Shown in pieces: positions 33,074 to 45,270 of a stretch of 64,000 bases of DNA. The notes beneath the pieces were generated by a model. That model worked only from the letters and a program-made list of their open reading frames with translations, was not told the origin of the DNA and made no database searches. Location of the stretch: assembly GCA_948567375.1 (NCBI GenBank), contig OX419756.1, forward strand, positions 5,833,001 to 5,897,000. The letters are read 5' to 3'. How positions within the stretch are numbered: the stretch's first letter is position 1; every line of letters starts with the position of its first letter. The DNA is from Lunularia cruciata. Lineage: Eukaryota > Streptophyta > Marchantiopsida > Lunulariales > Lunulariaceae. A program made the translations under genes and the position numbers.

Positions 33074-34507
33074 GCCACAAGTCAGTGGACAAATTCAAAT
33101 AAAGTAGAATGCTGACAGATGGCGGCTTGCACAAGGTCGACCAGGTCTGTCATGTTTGTTTTTCACTTTTCAAAGGGCAAACCAAATGAGCAAATGTTCT
33201 TCAAGCCTGGAGGATGTCAGGCGAGGTAAAGGACGTGCGAGTTAATCAGACACGTTGCCTCAATTTCAGATGTTTGACCACTGATAGTACCCATTTACTT
33301 CACCTAGCCGCGTCTCCTTCTGCCCTCACTGGAAAGTGGACTGCCTGGAACAGTTCACTTACCTTCAGCAAGCACAGTATTAGTTTACTAGAATGGCTGT
33401 AAGTAACATTATTCCCTCTAAGCGATGTACAGTTGCATTCTAACAAACTGACTTTCTTTTGGTGTCCAGACATGACCAAACACCAAACATCAAGTATCCG
33501 TTCTACCTTGAACTTGAACAATGCAAGAGACTGGATGACCAAGTTGTCTTCAAAGATTGAGGTCATGTCTGATATCGACCGAAAAGGGGTGATGAATTTT
33601 AATTCGGACCTATTGATGGCTCCACTCCTTTGACGGTGCACGTCACGGAGAAGTCAAGTTAAAACTAAAGGCATACACAGAATATGGCGGAGAGAATATT
33701 TTTGCGGCGGACGCCTTTCACAGAGCAGGAATATATTTGACCAAGTCTATATTCTATTTCTAATTTGCCTAACTCGGCTAATTGAAAATGTTGTTTTGAA
33801 TCATCATATCCCCTAAAGAGGAAACTTATTTGATAATTTACACCATATACATTTAATACTTATTTAATCCTGTGTCTTATTTTATGCTTCAGATATAAAA
33901 TAAGTAAGAACTTAACTTAATAAAAATTTATATGTCAATTTGTTGTTATTGTACACCATCTCTGTCATATCCTTATTTACTACTAGTTCTTCTTGGATTC
34001 AAGCCTTAGCAGCTCACACCCGAAACTCAACATATTTATGTATGTTACTGATTTATTTTCCGTCATGTGATCTCCAACATTGATCTCATTTCCATCATTT
34101 ACGTCAATGATCCAACGACCATTAGAACGTTTATTGATCTCACGGACTTAGTTTCAGTCATGAATATTTAATGTGAGTAATTATGACTTAAGACAGACTG
34201 ATAGTCCAAGTCTTTACATTATGAACATCATATCTAATTACCGAACTATTCGTGGAATCCAATTAAGACCTACTTGTCAAGCATATATTTTTAGGTTCAA
34301 GGTTAAGTTTTCAATAAGTTCAATCCTTGACTAAGTTGATGATTAATTATCAAATACTTACTCCAGCCTTCACCTTCATCTTGTATTCAATAGATCACGT
34401 CCCCGTTTGTTATGGTTTGGTATGGGGTGGCCTCTACTAATGTTCTACTTCCTTTGTCATATAATTTAATGTTTGATAAAACAATGTTACATTAAATACG
34501 GAATACT

Positions 34508-34529
34508 TATATATATATATATATATATA
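34508..34529. repeat. TA dinucleotide microsatellite
   Basis: Eleven TA units. Confidence 0.9.
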
Positions 34530-35934
34530 ATATGAAAAAAATTCAACAGAATTTCTCAATGTACTGTCTACATCAATTTGCACATTATTAAATTTTAGCC
34601 AAAATAAAAGGGGACTAAAAGGCTTTGCAATAATAGAAATGTATGTTAACAAATAAAAAAAAGAATAAGAATAAATAATTTGATGTAAACAAATTGATAC
34701 TTCTAAGATAGTCTCTTTAGTGTCTCCAGGCGTTAGTATGCACACGCCTTAAATCAGCTTTTGTGCAGTCTTCCTTGAACATGGTGTGGACTTGTATAGA
34801 TTCTTTTTTTCTTTGATCTTTAGAATTGATATCACTCCCACTTAAATTGTGGAATTCTCATTAGAAACTTAGTTAAAACTTGTGCATTTTGTAAAGCTCT
34901 CATAGAGTATTGCTCAAATAAATGACTTCTCTTGAATAAAAGATAGGATAATGAGCTATAATTCAATACATGTTGTGGCAAGTGGAAGTTTCTTTTAGTC
35001 TGATCTTTGAGGTGTTTGAAACCCTAATTAATCTTCACATACCATTTATATTCTAGTTCAAAATAACCATTGGTTACATTAAAACAATGTTGTCTTTTGT
35101 ACTCCTCACTATAGTAATTATCTGTAAGTAGCATTATAAGTACAAAATTTTGCCAAACTAATTAGATATTCCACCTTCATAGACTCTAATTATTTTATTA
35201 TTTTCTTAAATCTATTAAAGTGCATAGTTATTATTATTCATATTCTTCATCTTATTAGTAGCATTTGGGGGAAAGCACACACTTGACTAGCCCTATTGAG
35301 GATGATGATTGAATTAAGTCAAGTTCTTATCAAAGATTCAGCACTCTAAGGTTTTTCTGATAAGAAACTTCTAATATATTATTTATTTATAATTTATGGT
35401 TATTATTAACTCTCTATGATCATTTATACTTCATACATAAATCAATTAAAATATATTTAAATACTAAAAATAAGACTTGTCTATAAAGTGATATGATTTT
35501 CATTTGAAAGTAAAGAATAACAAGATTAAGAAGATGAAAAAAATATATAACAAGATCATGTAATATCATAGAATTGGATAGATTCTTCAAATCCGATGAA
35601 TACTAACAACAGAAACTTCCTAATCAAACGCAATCCTTGAGATTCCACAATTTTGATAACCTTTGAGCATAATTTCACTTATTGAAAATCATCATATCAT
35701 TAATACAAATTTTTTTTTTTTATTTGAAGTCCAATATAAAAATAGATTAAAATAATACGTAATCATATATATTTTATTAATTAAAATAAAATAAAATAAT
35801 TCTATATTATTCTTTAAGTGTGATCAATGTTATCAAAGTTTAATATAATTATCTTTCATATTAAGATGGTTTAATCAGAGTTATTTCATGGGATTTTTAT
35901 TATATTTATGTTGAATGAATTTTGAAAGATTAAG

Positions 35935-36655
35935 ATGACCATGGAGACATTACAAAGTCAAGTGCAAATCCTCATGAACAATCAAGCCATGCAAGAAGAA
36001 GAGCCGTCTCAAAACCCAATACCTATGATTGAAGTACTTGGAGAGGCACCTATGCCTATGAACCCTATCAACAATGAAGCCACATTGCTACTCCGGATGA
36101 AGAAGACCTGCAACATTGAGCCTTACAAGGAGCAATGTATGATGGGAGTAGTGGAAAATTGGATCTTGAGAATGAATCAATATTTCCGATTGTTCTCAAT
36201 AGAGATCACGGAGCATGCTGCAGGCGTGTTTGCATGTGTGTACTTGACCAATAAAGCACTCACATGGTATGATGCTTGGGAATGATCCATGTTGGTAGAG
36301 AGAAAGTAGGTCACGTGGACAACAATGCAAGAAGGATTGCTGAAGAATTTCCCATTTGTGGATTTTGTGAAGATGGCTCAAACCCGACTATGGGGATTGA
36401 GACAAAAGAAGAGCATACAAGAGTATGTGGAGGCATTTTTGGATCTACAAGTCGTAATAACCGATATGAGTCCAATAGACGCTCTTGACAATTTCAAATG
36501 AGGGTTAAAGGAGCGGATTCGCCAAGAAGTCATGGTGCAAAATCCTTGCACGGTATTTGAAGCCATTGCTTGTGCGTAGAGAATAGCAAGAGCATTGGGT
36601 GGAGGTAAAGGAGTAGTCACACCTCAACATTATTGGGCAAAAATGCCACACATGG
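35935..36655 (+). pseudogene. A1 gag, 5' part
   Basis: An open stretch of 116 codons from 35935 (METLQSQVQILMNNQAMQ to YLTNKALTWYDAWE) is the N-terminal and early capsid part of a Ty3/gypsy Gag; it then meets a stop and a frameshift. Further conserved capsid segments follow (LLKNFPFVDFVKMAQTRLWG, SIQEYVEAFLDLQV, FEAIACA). The exact point of interruption by A2 is within AKMPHMGG. The same protein is encoded by A2 on the other strand. Confidence 0.8.
36651..36655. repeat. Target-site duplication of A2, left copy
   Basis: CATGG directly before the LTR; identical copy at 43297-43301. Confidence 0.93.
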
Positions 36656-37352
36656 TGTAATACTCCGAGGACAAGAGAAGAGAGAAAACATAGATTGCAC
36701 ACTCAAACATTCGATGCCCCAAAGGAGCACCTTCTCTTTATTATATAGACAAAGAGGATCTCCTCCAAGGAAGCTCCACCATAGGAGTAGGGACACAGAT
36801 AGGTGACATGTCTGGTCTAGGTTCTATCTGGTTGGTCATACAAGCTTTGACCAGAGAGAATCTTTTAGGGAATCTTCTTGTAGGAATCTCAAAATCACAT
36901 AAGGTACCATTGGAAAGCTCTCGATGAGACAAAGCAAGGGAGAGGGAAGTCCAGCCTATCCTCCATAAAGAAGGGGGGGGGTAATTTGCACATTTTTGAG
37001 GCCTAATTCATCCGTTGAGGCCTCCGAAATTGCCTTCAAAGATTTCAGGCATATTTCAGTTCCTACTCTATAAGTAGAAGTCTCCTTTTGGTGATACTTC
37101 TTTCTAATCTGTTTAGTCCATCATGTGTAACATCCTTCCAAATGTTACCAAACCAATTCTCACCTTTAAATCATATGTCTAGCTATTGGTTCTAAAGTTC
37201 TCAAGTCTATTTCGGTTTCTGCCCTATTAGTAGAAGTACTCTTTTGGTGATACTTCTATCTTATCTATTTTGACCTTCATGTATAACATCATTCTAGATG
37301 TTACCAAACCAAATTTCATGTTTAGATCATATCACTAGCTCTTGGTATTACA
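36656..37352 (-). repeat. 3' LTR of A2
   Basis: On the plus strand, TGTAATACTCCGAGG to TTGGTATTACA. It carries two copies of the LTR-terminal unit, a TATATAG motif near 36745 and a G9 run near 36969. Confidence 0.93.
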
Positions 37353-37369
37353 GACCTCCATCCTTTTAA
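37353..37369 (-). other. Polypurine tract of A2
   Basis: On the minus strand AAAAGGATGGAGGTC ends at the 3' LTR. A1 has AAAAGGAGGGAGGTC at the same place. Confidence 0.75.
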
Positions 37370-39306
37370 GACGCAACGTCCTCATTGTGCAATTGTTGCT
37401 CAAATGCTTGCACCAACACTGGTGCATGTGCCAAATTGGTAGCGGGCTCCCAATTTGCTTCATAGAGGGGGTAACCTTTCCATTGTACTAGATAGTCCAC
37501 CCATGGATGGCAAGTACCATGCATGCATTTTTGGAGAATCCGCTCCACTTCATATTCCTCTATGCCATCAATGAGTGTCGGACAAGGTCAAATGTCTTGT
37601 GTGGAATGACCTTGGCCTGATCGGGGAGCATATTTGTGTAGTAGGGAGACATGGAACACTGGATGGATCTTCATGTGTGGTGGTAGCTCAAGGTGATAGC
37701 CCACAGCGCCGATGCGACAAAGAATCAAGAAAGGCCCAATAAAACAAGATCTGAGCTTACGAGGTCCAACTAATGTGAGGTTGGTTGTCGATAGCCACAC
37801 TTGATCCCCAACATTGAACTCCATGTGCCTATGGTGTGCATCAACATACTGCTTCTGTCAATTTTGCGCAATCTATAATCTGTGCTTGGCGCTCTCCACA
37901 CCTTGTTGGATTCTAGAAACAAATGTGTTGACTGCATCAACCTTGGTAGCCACTGGACGGATCTTCATCAAGCTAGAAGGTGTGAAGGGATGCTCACCAT
38001 ACATGAGGAAGAATAGAGTGACCTGGGTGGATGCATTCACTGAATTGTTGTAAACAAATTCTACCAACGGGAGTAGGGTGTCCCACCTCTCTTGCTTTTA
38101 TAAGGTGAAGCCACATAACATGTCTTCAATCGTGCGATTAGCCCGCTCTGTTTGGCCATCTGTTTGTGGGTGGTAAGTTGTGGACATGGCCAACTTGGTT
38201 TTGAAGAAACCAAAGAGTGTTTGCCAAAATAAACTGATGAATTGGGTGCCTCTATTGGTGATGAGTACTCTAGACAAGCCATGGTGAGCAAAGACTGCAT
38301 CTAAGTATAATTGAGCTGGTTGTGGAGCGGTCACCTCCTTGGTGGTAGGGCGTACATGAATCATTTTACTGAGCCGGTCCACAAAGACCACAATGGAGTC
38401 AAACCCTGAGGTGGTCTTGGGTAATTCACAGACCAGATCCATACTCACTTGTTCCCAATGTTGGGTAGGAGTGGGGAGAGGTTGAAGGAGCCCTACACGA
38501 GCTTGATTAGAAGCTTTGTTCTATTGACAAAGTTGGCAGCTATGCACATAGTCCATCACGTCGTTGCTCATCTTGGGCCAATAGTAATGGCGCTGGACTG
38601 CATCCAAGGTCTTGTCCACCCCGACATAAGCTGCAATGGCCAAATCATGACATTCCGCTAGAATGGTGGTGCATAATTTGGGGACATTTAGGATCCATAA
38701 TCTGCCATCCCAAAAGGCGAGTCCTTGGGTGCTGGTGACACCTTTGGATGATTGTGCTTCTACAATCTGTGGATAAGTTTTTGTAGCAGCCAGAATCTCT
38801 TGCCAGAATTCAAGGTTAATCTTAACCTCTACCACCAAGTTGTTTGTCATTGGCATGCAGGTGAATGCATCTGCAAGTTGCTTCTTACCTTCCACGTAGG
38901 TGATTGTTATGTTGAAGCATTGTCACCACTCTGCCCACCAAATTTGGCAACGAGATAGATCCTTCTGCGTCTCGAGGTAGACTAGAGGTTTGTGGTCTGT
39001 CTCTACTACAAATGCCTTCTCGCCCAGGTAGTGCTTCCAAAGCTTGGTTGCTAGAATGATGGCCAGCTCTTCTCGTTCTGTGGTGTGGTAGTTGCGCTCT
39101 ACCGGTAATAACTTTCAAGAGAAATATGCAATTGGATGCCATCCGTCATGCCACTCTTGTTGTAGGACTGCTCCTATTGCTACACCTGATGCATCTGTAG
39201 CTAACTTGATTGGACATTTTGGGTCATACCACTTCAAGATTGGTGCATTTAGCAAGGCGGCTTTCAATTCTTGAAAGGCCAACTCTTGTGCAATTCCCCA
39301 TGTCCA
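37366..39306 (-). pseudogene. A2 RNase H, integrase and chromodomain, broken
   Basis: Read downward: RNase H segment near 39300-38900 (IAYFS, a stop, KLLP; HKPLVY), the integrase finger HDLAIAAYVGVDKT...YYWPKMSNDV...CQLCQ (GH changed to AY, so one zinc ligand is lost), the core SMDLVCELP, LITNRGTQF (second catalytic Asp to Asn) and QTDGQTERANR (Glu kept), the GPF region HMEFNVGDQVWLST, and finally a chromodomain at 37548-37366 (VERILQK, YLVQWKGYPLYEANWEP). In-frame stops occur about every 100 codons. The chromodomain would direct integration to marked chromatin. Confidence 0.85.
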
Positions 39307-40377
39307 CTACTTCCCCTTGCCAAGTAGTGTCGTTAAAGGCTGTGCAACTTTGGAGAAGTCCTTGACAAATCTATGATAGAATCCCGTCAACCCCAAGAAG
39401 CTCTTAAGTTGAGTCTGATCTTCTGGGGCACTCCATTTTTGAATGACCTCTATTTTATCTGTCAATACTTGAATGCCCTCTGCACTTACTCTATGCCCCA
39501 AGTAGTCTACTTCAGACTTGCTAAACTCACACTTTGAGATTTTGGCGTACAATTGATTCTGTCTTAGAATCTGGAGGACCTCTTGTAGATGTTGTTTGTG
39601 TTCTGTTATCGTGCTACTATATACTAAGATATCATCCAAGAAGATGATAATAGACTTATCCAAGTATGGACAAAATATGTCATTCATTAGACTCATGAAA
39701 GTGGCAGGTGCATTGGTGAGGCCAAAAGGCATCACAAGATACTCAAAGTGGCCATACTTGGTTCAAAAGGCAGTTTTGTACACATCCTCCTCTACAATTT
39801 GGATTTGATTGTAACCGCTCCGCAAGTCCAGTTTGGTGAAGTATCTCGCTCCATGGAGTTGATCAAACAAGTCATCCATGCGAGGTAAGGGATATTTGTT
39901 CTTCACTATTTGCTGATTGAGACCCCGATAGTCAATGCACATGCGCATTGTACCATCCTTCTTCTTCACAAACAAGACAGGGGCTCCATATGGTGATATG
40001 CTAGGTTGGATGAACCCTTTTTGCAACATCTCCTCAATTTGAGTCTTACACTCCTCCAACTCATGAGGTGATAGGCAATATGGGGCCTTACAAGGAGGTG
40101 TCTTCCCCGGGAGTGTCTCAATTTTGTGATCTACTCGCCTTTTTGGTGGTAATCCTGAGGGTAGATCATTGGGAAAGACATCTTGAAACTCATCCACCAC
40201 ATCCTTCAATTTCTCAAGAATTTTTCCATCAAGTTGTGCACTTTGGACTTCTCTTATTAGACCCATAAAACATCTATCGGTCTTACAGACAATTGCCGTC
40301 CCTATGACATATAGAGGCAATTTCTGCATGTGTGATTTTTCTTTAACCCCAATGATTGACCATTGGTGGGTTCTCAC
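39307..40377 (-). pseudogene. A2 reverse transcriptase, one in-frame stop
   Basis: A single frame of 357 codons contains the RT fingers and palm: [60 protein letters not shown] and [12 protein letters not shown], with both catalytic Asp kept. The only interruption is a TGA near 39762, at the KTAF/TKYGHF point where A1 has CAA. The connection domain ([22 protein letters not shown]) follows before a TAG at its end. It is the most complete RT in the window. Confidence 0.85.
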
Positions 40378-40455
40378 TACTTTCTTCCTCTAATCCACCA
40401 TAGGGTTGTACTACTCCATCCATGGCACGCCTAAAATTGTATCATAACGAGCTAA

Positions 40456-40700
40456 TTATATCACTCGCCACTCAATTGCTTCCTGATATTCTCCTACAGA
40501 GAGGGTTACCCGTCTAGGTAGTGATTCAATCCTCTTTGTTTGCCTATTTGGTAACTCTACTTCTTCACTCCCATCTCTCTCTAGATCCATTCCCAATCTT
40601 ATTGCAACAGAGCAAGACAAGAAATTCTCTGTTGCTCCCGGATCTATTAATACTCTCATTTGATTACCTTCTAGGAATCCATTCACAACATTCAATTGTG
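40456..40700 (-). pseudogene. A2 retropepsin
   Basis: NGFLEGNQMRVLIDPGATENFLS is the start of a Ty3/gypsy aspartic protease with the active site DSG changed to DPG. It continues to VGEYQEAIEWRVI and then a stop; the ILG(M/V)PL segment follows in the next part (near 40420). Confidence 0.75.
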
Positions 40701-40799
40701 AGGTTGCCTTTTGGGATCTTTGCGCATTATTCTTCTTCCTTCCCTCGCTTCTTTGCTTCCTTATTGAGCCAGTAAGGCCGCAAGGTACATTTATTGGTG

Positions 40800-41811
40800 A
40801 TCTTCGTTTTCCAAAGTGATTTCCACCTCCTCCTCTTCAATGTGCCTCTCCATGTTGTTCAAAGATTGCCTATATGAAGACCAAGGCCTCTAGGGAAATG
40901 AGTGCAACAGTTGGTAGATATGTGCTCAATATGGCCACAATTGTAACAATGGCGTTGTTCTCCTTGAGCCCCTTCTCCTCTGTGGGACTGCATCTCTTTG
41001 TTCTTCTACCCGTCCCCGCTTCCCTTGAAGCGGTCGTGCTCCTCGATCCCAGAATCAAAGGTTGCCCAATTCCATCGGTACTAGTCCACCCATGTGTGGC
41101 ATTTCTACCCAATAATGTTGAGGTGGAACTACTCCTTCACTTCCACCTAATGCTCCTACTATTCTTTGCGCACAAGCAATGGCTTCAAATACTGTGCAAG
41201 GATTTTGCACCATGACTTCTTAGCAAATCCGCTCTTTCAACCCTTGTTTGAAATTGTCAAGAGCCTCTGGTGGACTCATGTCGGTAATTGCGACTTGTAG
41301 ATCCAGAAATGCCTCCACATACTCTTGTATGCTATTCTTCTGTCTTAATCCCCATAGTTGGGTTCGAGCCATCTGCACAAAATCCACCAATTGGAAATTC
41401 TTCAGCAGTCCTTCTTGCATTGCTATCTATGTGACCTCCCTTTCTCTCTGCCACCATGGATTGTTCCCAAGCATCATACCATGTGAGGGCTTTATTGGTC
41501 AAGTACCCACATGCAAACACGCTTGCATCATGCTCTGTGATATCTATTGAGAACAATCGGAAATATCAATTCATTCTTGAGATCCAATTTTCCACTACTC
41601 CCATCATACGCTGCCCCTTGTAAGGCTCAATGTTGTAGGTCTTCTTCATCCAGAGTAGCAATGTGGCTTCATCGTTGATAGGGTTTGTAGGCACGGGTGC
41701 CTCTCCAAGTACTTCAATCGTAGGTACTGGGTTTTGAGATGGTTCTTCTTCTTGCATGGCTTGATCGTTCCTGAGGATCTGCACTTGACTTTGTAATGTC
41801 TCCATGGTCAT
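40800..41811 (-). pseudogene. A2 gag, broken
   Basis: It starts at the ATG near 41811 (METLQSQVQILRNDQAMQEEE) and covers the capsid (TWYDAWEQSMVAERKG, LLKNFQLVDFVQMARTQLWG, SIQEYVEAFLDLQV). It ends with a zinc knuckle near 40945-40900, CYNCGHIEHISTNC, a complete CX2CX4HX4C in a frame shifted from the longest open one. Stops and two frameshifts. Its product would be the structural capsid/nucleocapsid protein. Confidence 0.8.
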
Positions 41812-42470
41812 CTTAATCTCTCAAAATTCATTCAACATCCCTTGCATTCCTTGAACAAGCTCTTGCAATTGCGGATCCATGGTTCATGCAACACTCAATT
41901 GCTAATGTCTACTTCAATATAGAGTCAATATAATCACTCTGGAAGGCGCATGAACTATCGAAACTATCATTGTGACCTCAGAAGCTATCACTCATTGATA
42001 ATACTCCTCACCAAAATTCCTAACCACAAAATCTCTAAACATCACTTTTGGCCTCACTACATAACGGATTTCTACTTGAGTGTTGAAAGGGAGAGGATTT
42101 GGGACATTCATATCCATATTATCATAATAGAATGTAGATTGTCAAATCCCACTCTCTGTCATATATCACCACAGGTAGAATCACCGGGTTCAATGAGTTC
42201 ATCACTTTATCTATGAATTCTGCACCAAAGTGATAAACTAGCAATACCCTCATCTGCTCACGCTGGATGTACATAACCTTGATGTGGAATGGGTTTGAGA
42301 ATGGAAAGCTAGGTGCGGGAAATTGTCCTCCCGGTGCATCCATCCCATCCGCTCTCTAATGTCCTTCCTAAGTCTAGCGATTACTCTATGTTCTCCACCT
42401 CAAATTACTCAGTTTCAGTAGTTTGAGCTATTCCAAGAGGGGTGATCCACTCTCTTGGACTAAAACACTC

Positions 42471-42482
42471 GCTCTGATACCA
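42471..42482 (-). other. Primer-binding site of A2 (initiator-Met tRNA)
   Basis: On the minus strand TGGTATCAGAGC, a perfect 12-base complement of plant initiator tRNA-Met, one base from the 5' LTR. Confidence 0.9.
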
Positions 42483-42483
42483 T

Positions 42484-43296
42484 TGTAATACTCCGAGGAC
42501 AAGAGAAGAGAGAAAACATAGATTGCACACTCAAACATTCGATGCCCCAAAGGAGCACCTTCTCTTTATTATATAGACAAAGAGGATCTCCTCCAAGGAA
42601 GCTCCACCATAGGATTAGGGACACAGATAGGTGACATGTCTGGTCTAGGTCCTATCTGGTTGGTCATACAAGCTGTGACTGGAGGGAATCTTTTAGGGAA
42701 TCTTCTTGTAGGAATCTCAGAATCACATAAGGTACCGTTGGAAAGCTCTCGATATGTCAGCAAGCTCAACCCTTGGATTACTTACTTGGATGGGTGACAT
42801 GTCTGGTCTAGGTCCTATCTGGTTGGTCAAACAAGCTTTGACCGGAGGGAATATTTTAGGGAATCTTCCTGTAGGAATCTCAAAATCAGGTGAGTAAGGT
42901 ACCACTGGAAAGCTCTTGACAAGACAAAGCTGCACATTTTCAAGGCCTCATTCATCCGTTTAGTCCTCTGAAATTGCCTTCAAAGATTTTAGGCATATTT
43001 CGGTGCCTACTCTATTATTAGAAGTCCCCTTTAGGTGTTATCTCTTTCTGATCTGTTTAGTCCATCATGTGTAACATCCTTGTAGATGTTACCAAACCAA
43101 TTCTCACCTTTAAATCATATGTCTAGCTATTGGTTCTAAAGTTCTCAAGTCTATTTTGGTTTCTGCCCTATTAGTAGAAGTACTCTTTTGATGATACTTC
43201 TATCTTATCTATTTTGACCTTCATGTATAACATCATTCTAGATGTTACCAAACCAAATTTCACATCTAGATCATATGGCTAGCTCTTGGTATTACA
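42484..43296 (-). repeat. 5' LTR of A2, with internal duplication
   Basis: The TGTAATAC...GTATTACA ends equal those of the 3' LTR. A segment of about 170 bp (GGTGACATGTCTGGTCTAGG to AAGCTCTC/AAGCTCTTG) is present twice, 42630-42750 and 42795-42915, explaining most of the length excess. Confidence 0.93.
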
Positions 43297-43301
43297 CATG
43301 G
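43297..43301. repeat. Target-site duplication of A2, right copy
   Basis: CATGG, identical to 36651-36655. Confidence 0.93.
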
Positions 43302-43590
43302 GTGGACCAATACAAACGGAATTGGGCAACCTTTGATTTTGAGATCGAGGAGCACGACCGCTTCAAGGAGAGCGTGGACGGGTAGAAGAACAAAGAGATG
43401 GAGTCCCACAAGGAGAAGGAACTCAAGGAGAACAAAGCCATTGTTATAATTGTGGCCATATAGGGCATATATCTACCAATTGTCGCACTCGTTTCCCTAG
43501 AGGCCCTCGGCCTTTGTACAGCCAATCTTTGAACAACATAGAGAGACGCATTGAAGAGGAGGAGGTAGAAATTACTTCAAAAAACAAAGA
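43302..43590 (+). pseudogene. A1 gag, 3' part with zinc knuckle
   Basis: Continues the gag cut at 36655 (GPIQTELGNL...). It ends in a complete zinc knuckle, CYNCGHIGHISTNC, near 43450-43490. Stops precede it. Its counterpart in A2 lies near 41095-40880. Confidence 0.75.
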
Positions 43591-45270
43591 TTGCTAGTAA
43601 ATGTACCTCATGGCCTTACTAGCTTAATAAGGAAGAAGAGAAGCGAGGGAAGGAAGAAGATTAATGCACAAAGATCCCAAAAGGCAACCTCACAATTGAT
43701 TGTCATTAATGGAGTCCTAGAAAGCAATCAAGTGAGAGTATTAATTGATCTGGAGGCAACAAAGAATTTCTTATCTCACTTTGTTGCAATAAGATTGGGT
43801 ATGTATCTAGAGAGAGAAAGGAGTGAAGAAGTAGAGTTGCCTAACGAGCAAACAGAGAGGATTGAATCATTACCTAGACGGGTAACACTCTTTGTAGGAG
43901 AATATCAGGAAGCAATTGAGTGGCGAGTGATACAATTAGCTTGTTATGATGCAATCTTAGGCATGCCATTGATGGAACATTACAATCCTATGGTAGATTG
44001 GAGGAAGAAAGTAGTGAGAACCCACCAATGGTCAATCATTGGGGTTAAAGAAAAATCACCCAAGCAGAAATTGCCTCTATATGTCATAGGGACGGCAACT
44101 GTCTATAAGACTCATAGATATTTCATGGGTCTAATAAGAGAAGTCCAGAATGCACAACTCGATAGACAAGTTCCTGAAAAATTGAAGGCTGTGGTGGATG
44201 AATTTTAAGATGTCTTTCCTGATGATCTACCCTCAGGATTACCACCAAAAAGGAGAGTAGATCATAAAATTGAGACACTCCCGAGGAAGACACCTCCTTG
44301 TAAGGCTCCATATCGCCTATCACCTCATGAATTGGAGGAGTGTAAGACTCAAATTGAGGAGATGTTGTAAAAGGGTTCATCCAACCTAGCATATCACCAT
44401 ATGGGGCTCCTGTCTTGTTTTTGAAGAAGAAGGATGGTACAATGTGCATGTGCATTGACTATCTAGATCTCAATCAACAAACAATGAAGAAAAAATATCC
44501 CTTACCTCGCATGGATGACCTGTTTGATCAACTCCATGGAGCGAGATACTTCACCAAATTGGACTTGTAGAGCGGTTACAATCAAATCCAAATTGCAAAA
44601 GAGGAGGTGTACAAAATTGCCTTTCAAACCAAGTATGGCCACTTCAAGTATCTTGTGATGCCTTTTGGCCTCACCAATGCACCTGCCACTTTCATGAGTC
44701 TAATGAATGACATATTTTGTCCATACTTTAGATAAGTCTGTTATCATCTTCTTGGACAATATCTTAGTATACAATAGCACAATGACGGAACACAAACAAC
44801 ATCTATGAGAGGTCCTCTAAATTCTAAGACAAAATCAATTGTATGCCAAAATCTCAAAGTGCAAGTTTGGCAAGTCTAAAGTAGACTACTTGGGGCATAG
44901 AGTAAGTGTAGAGGGCATTCAAGTATTGACGGATAAAATAGAGGTCATTCAAAAATGGTGTGCCCCAAAAGATGAAACTCAACTCAAGAGCTTCTTGGGG
45001 TTGACCGGATTCTATCGTAGATTTGTCAAGGACTTCTCCAAGGTTGCACAGCCTTTAACATCACTACTTGGCAAGGGAAAGAAGTGGACATGGAGAACAG
45101 TACAAGAGGTGACCTTTCAAGAATTGAAAGCCACCTTGCTACATGCACCAATCTTGAAGTGGTATGACCCAAAAAGTCCAATCAAGTTGGCTACAAATGC
45201 ATTAGGCGTAGCAATAGGAGCAGTCCTACAACAAGAGTGGCATGACGGATGGCATCCAATTGCATATTTC
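43591..45270 (+). pseudogene. A1 protease and reverse transcriptase, broken
   Basis: A 205-codon open stretch (43591-44208) covers the protease (NGVLESNQVRVLIDLEATKNFLS; DSGA replaced by DLEA; AILGMPLMEHYNP) and the linker to RT. RT continues with frameshifts: [15 protein letters not shown]-type, LDL[12 protein letters not shown] (A2 has CGG where A1 has TAG), [13 protein letters not shown], and FLDNILVYN (second catalytic Asp to Asn). From 44839 a 145-codon stretch holds the connection domain and RNase H start (KLATNALGVAIGAVLQQE), ending at a TGA at 45274 that A2 shares. Confidence 0.8.

Larger units (their letters stand above)
31817..35904. other. Spacer: unique-looking DNA (to about 33.7 kb) then AT-rich DNA
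   Basis: The first 1.9 kb is of mixed composition with local repeats; a stretch near 32545-32720 is open on both strands (minus: VFGLDFLERYGAHVVLLQ; plus: STISLEEIQAKYYTTKG), but too short to call. From 33.7 to 35.9 kb the DNA is strongly AT-rich with no features except a TA microsatellite. Element A1 starts abruptly at about 35905 with no 5' LTR. Confidence 0.4.
36656..43296 (-). mobile_element. Full-length family A chromovirus A2, nested in A1 in opposite orientation
   Basis: LTRs at 36656-37352 (3') and 42484-43296 (5'), a primer-binding site beside the 5' LTR, then gag, protease, RT, RNase H, integrase and chromodomain on the minus strand. The CATGG duplication at both ends is perfect, and removing the element plus one CATGG restores the gag of A1. 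Its pol reads as nearly one frame with isolated stops, so it is better preserved than A1. The two LTRs differ in length (697 and 813 bp) because the 5' LTR has an internal duplication. Confidence 0.95.
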
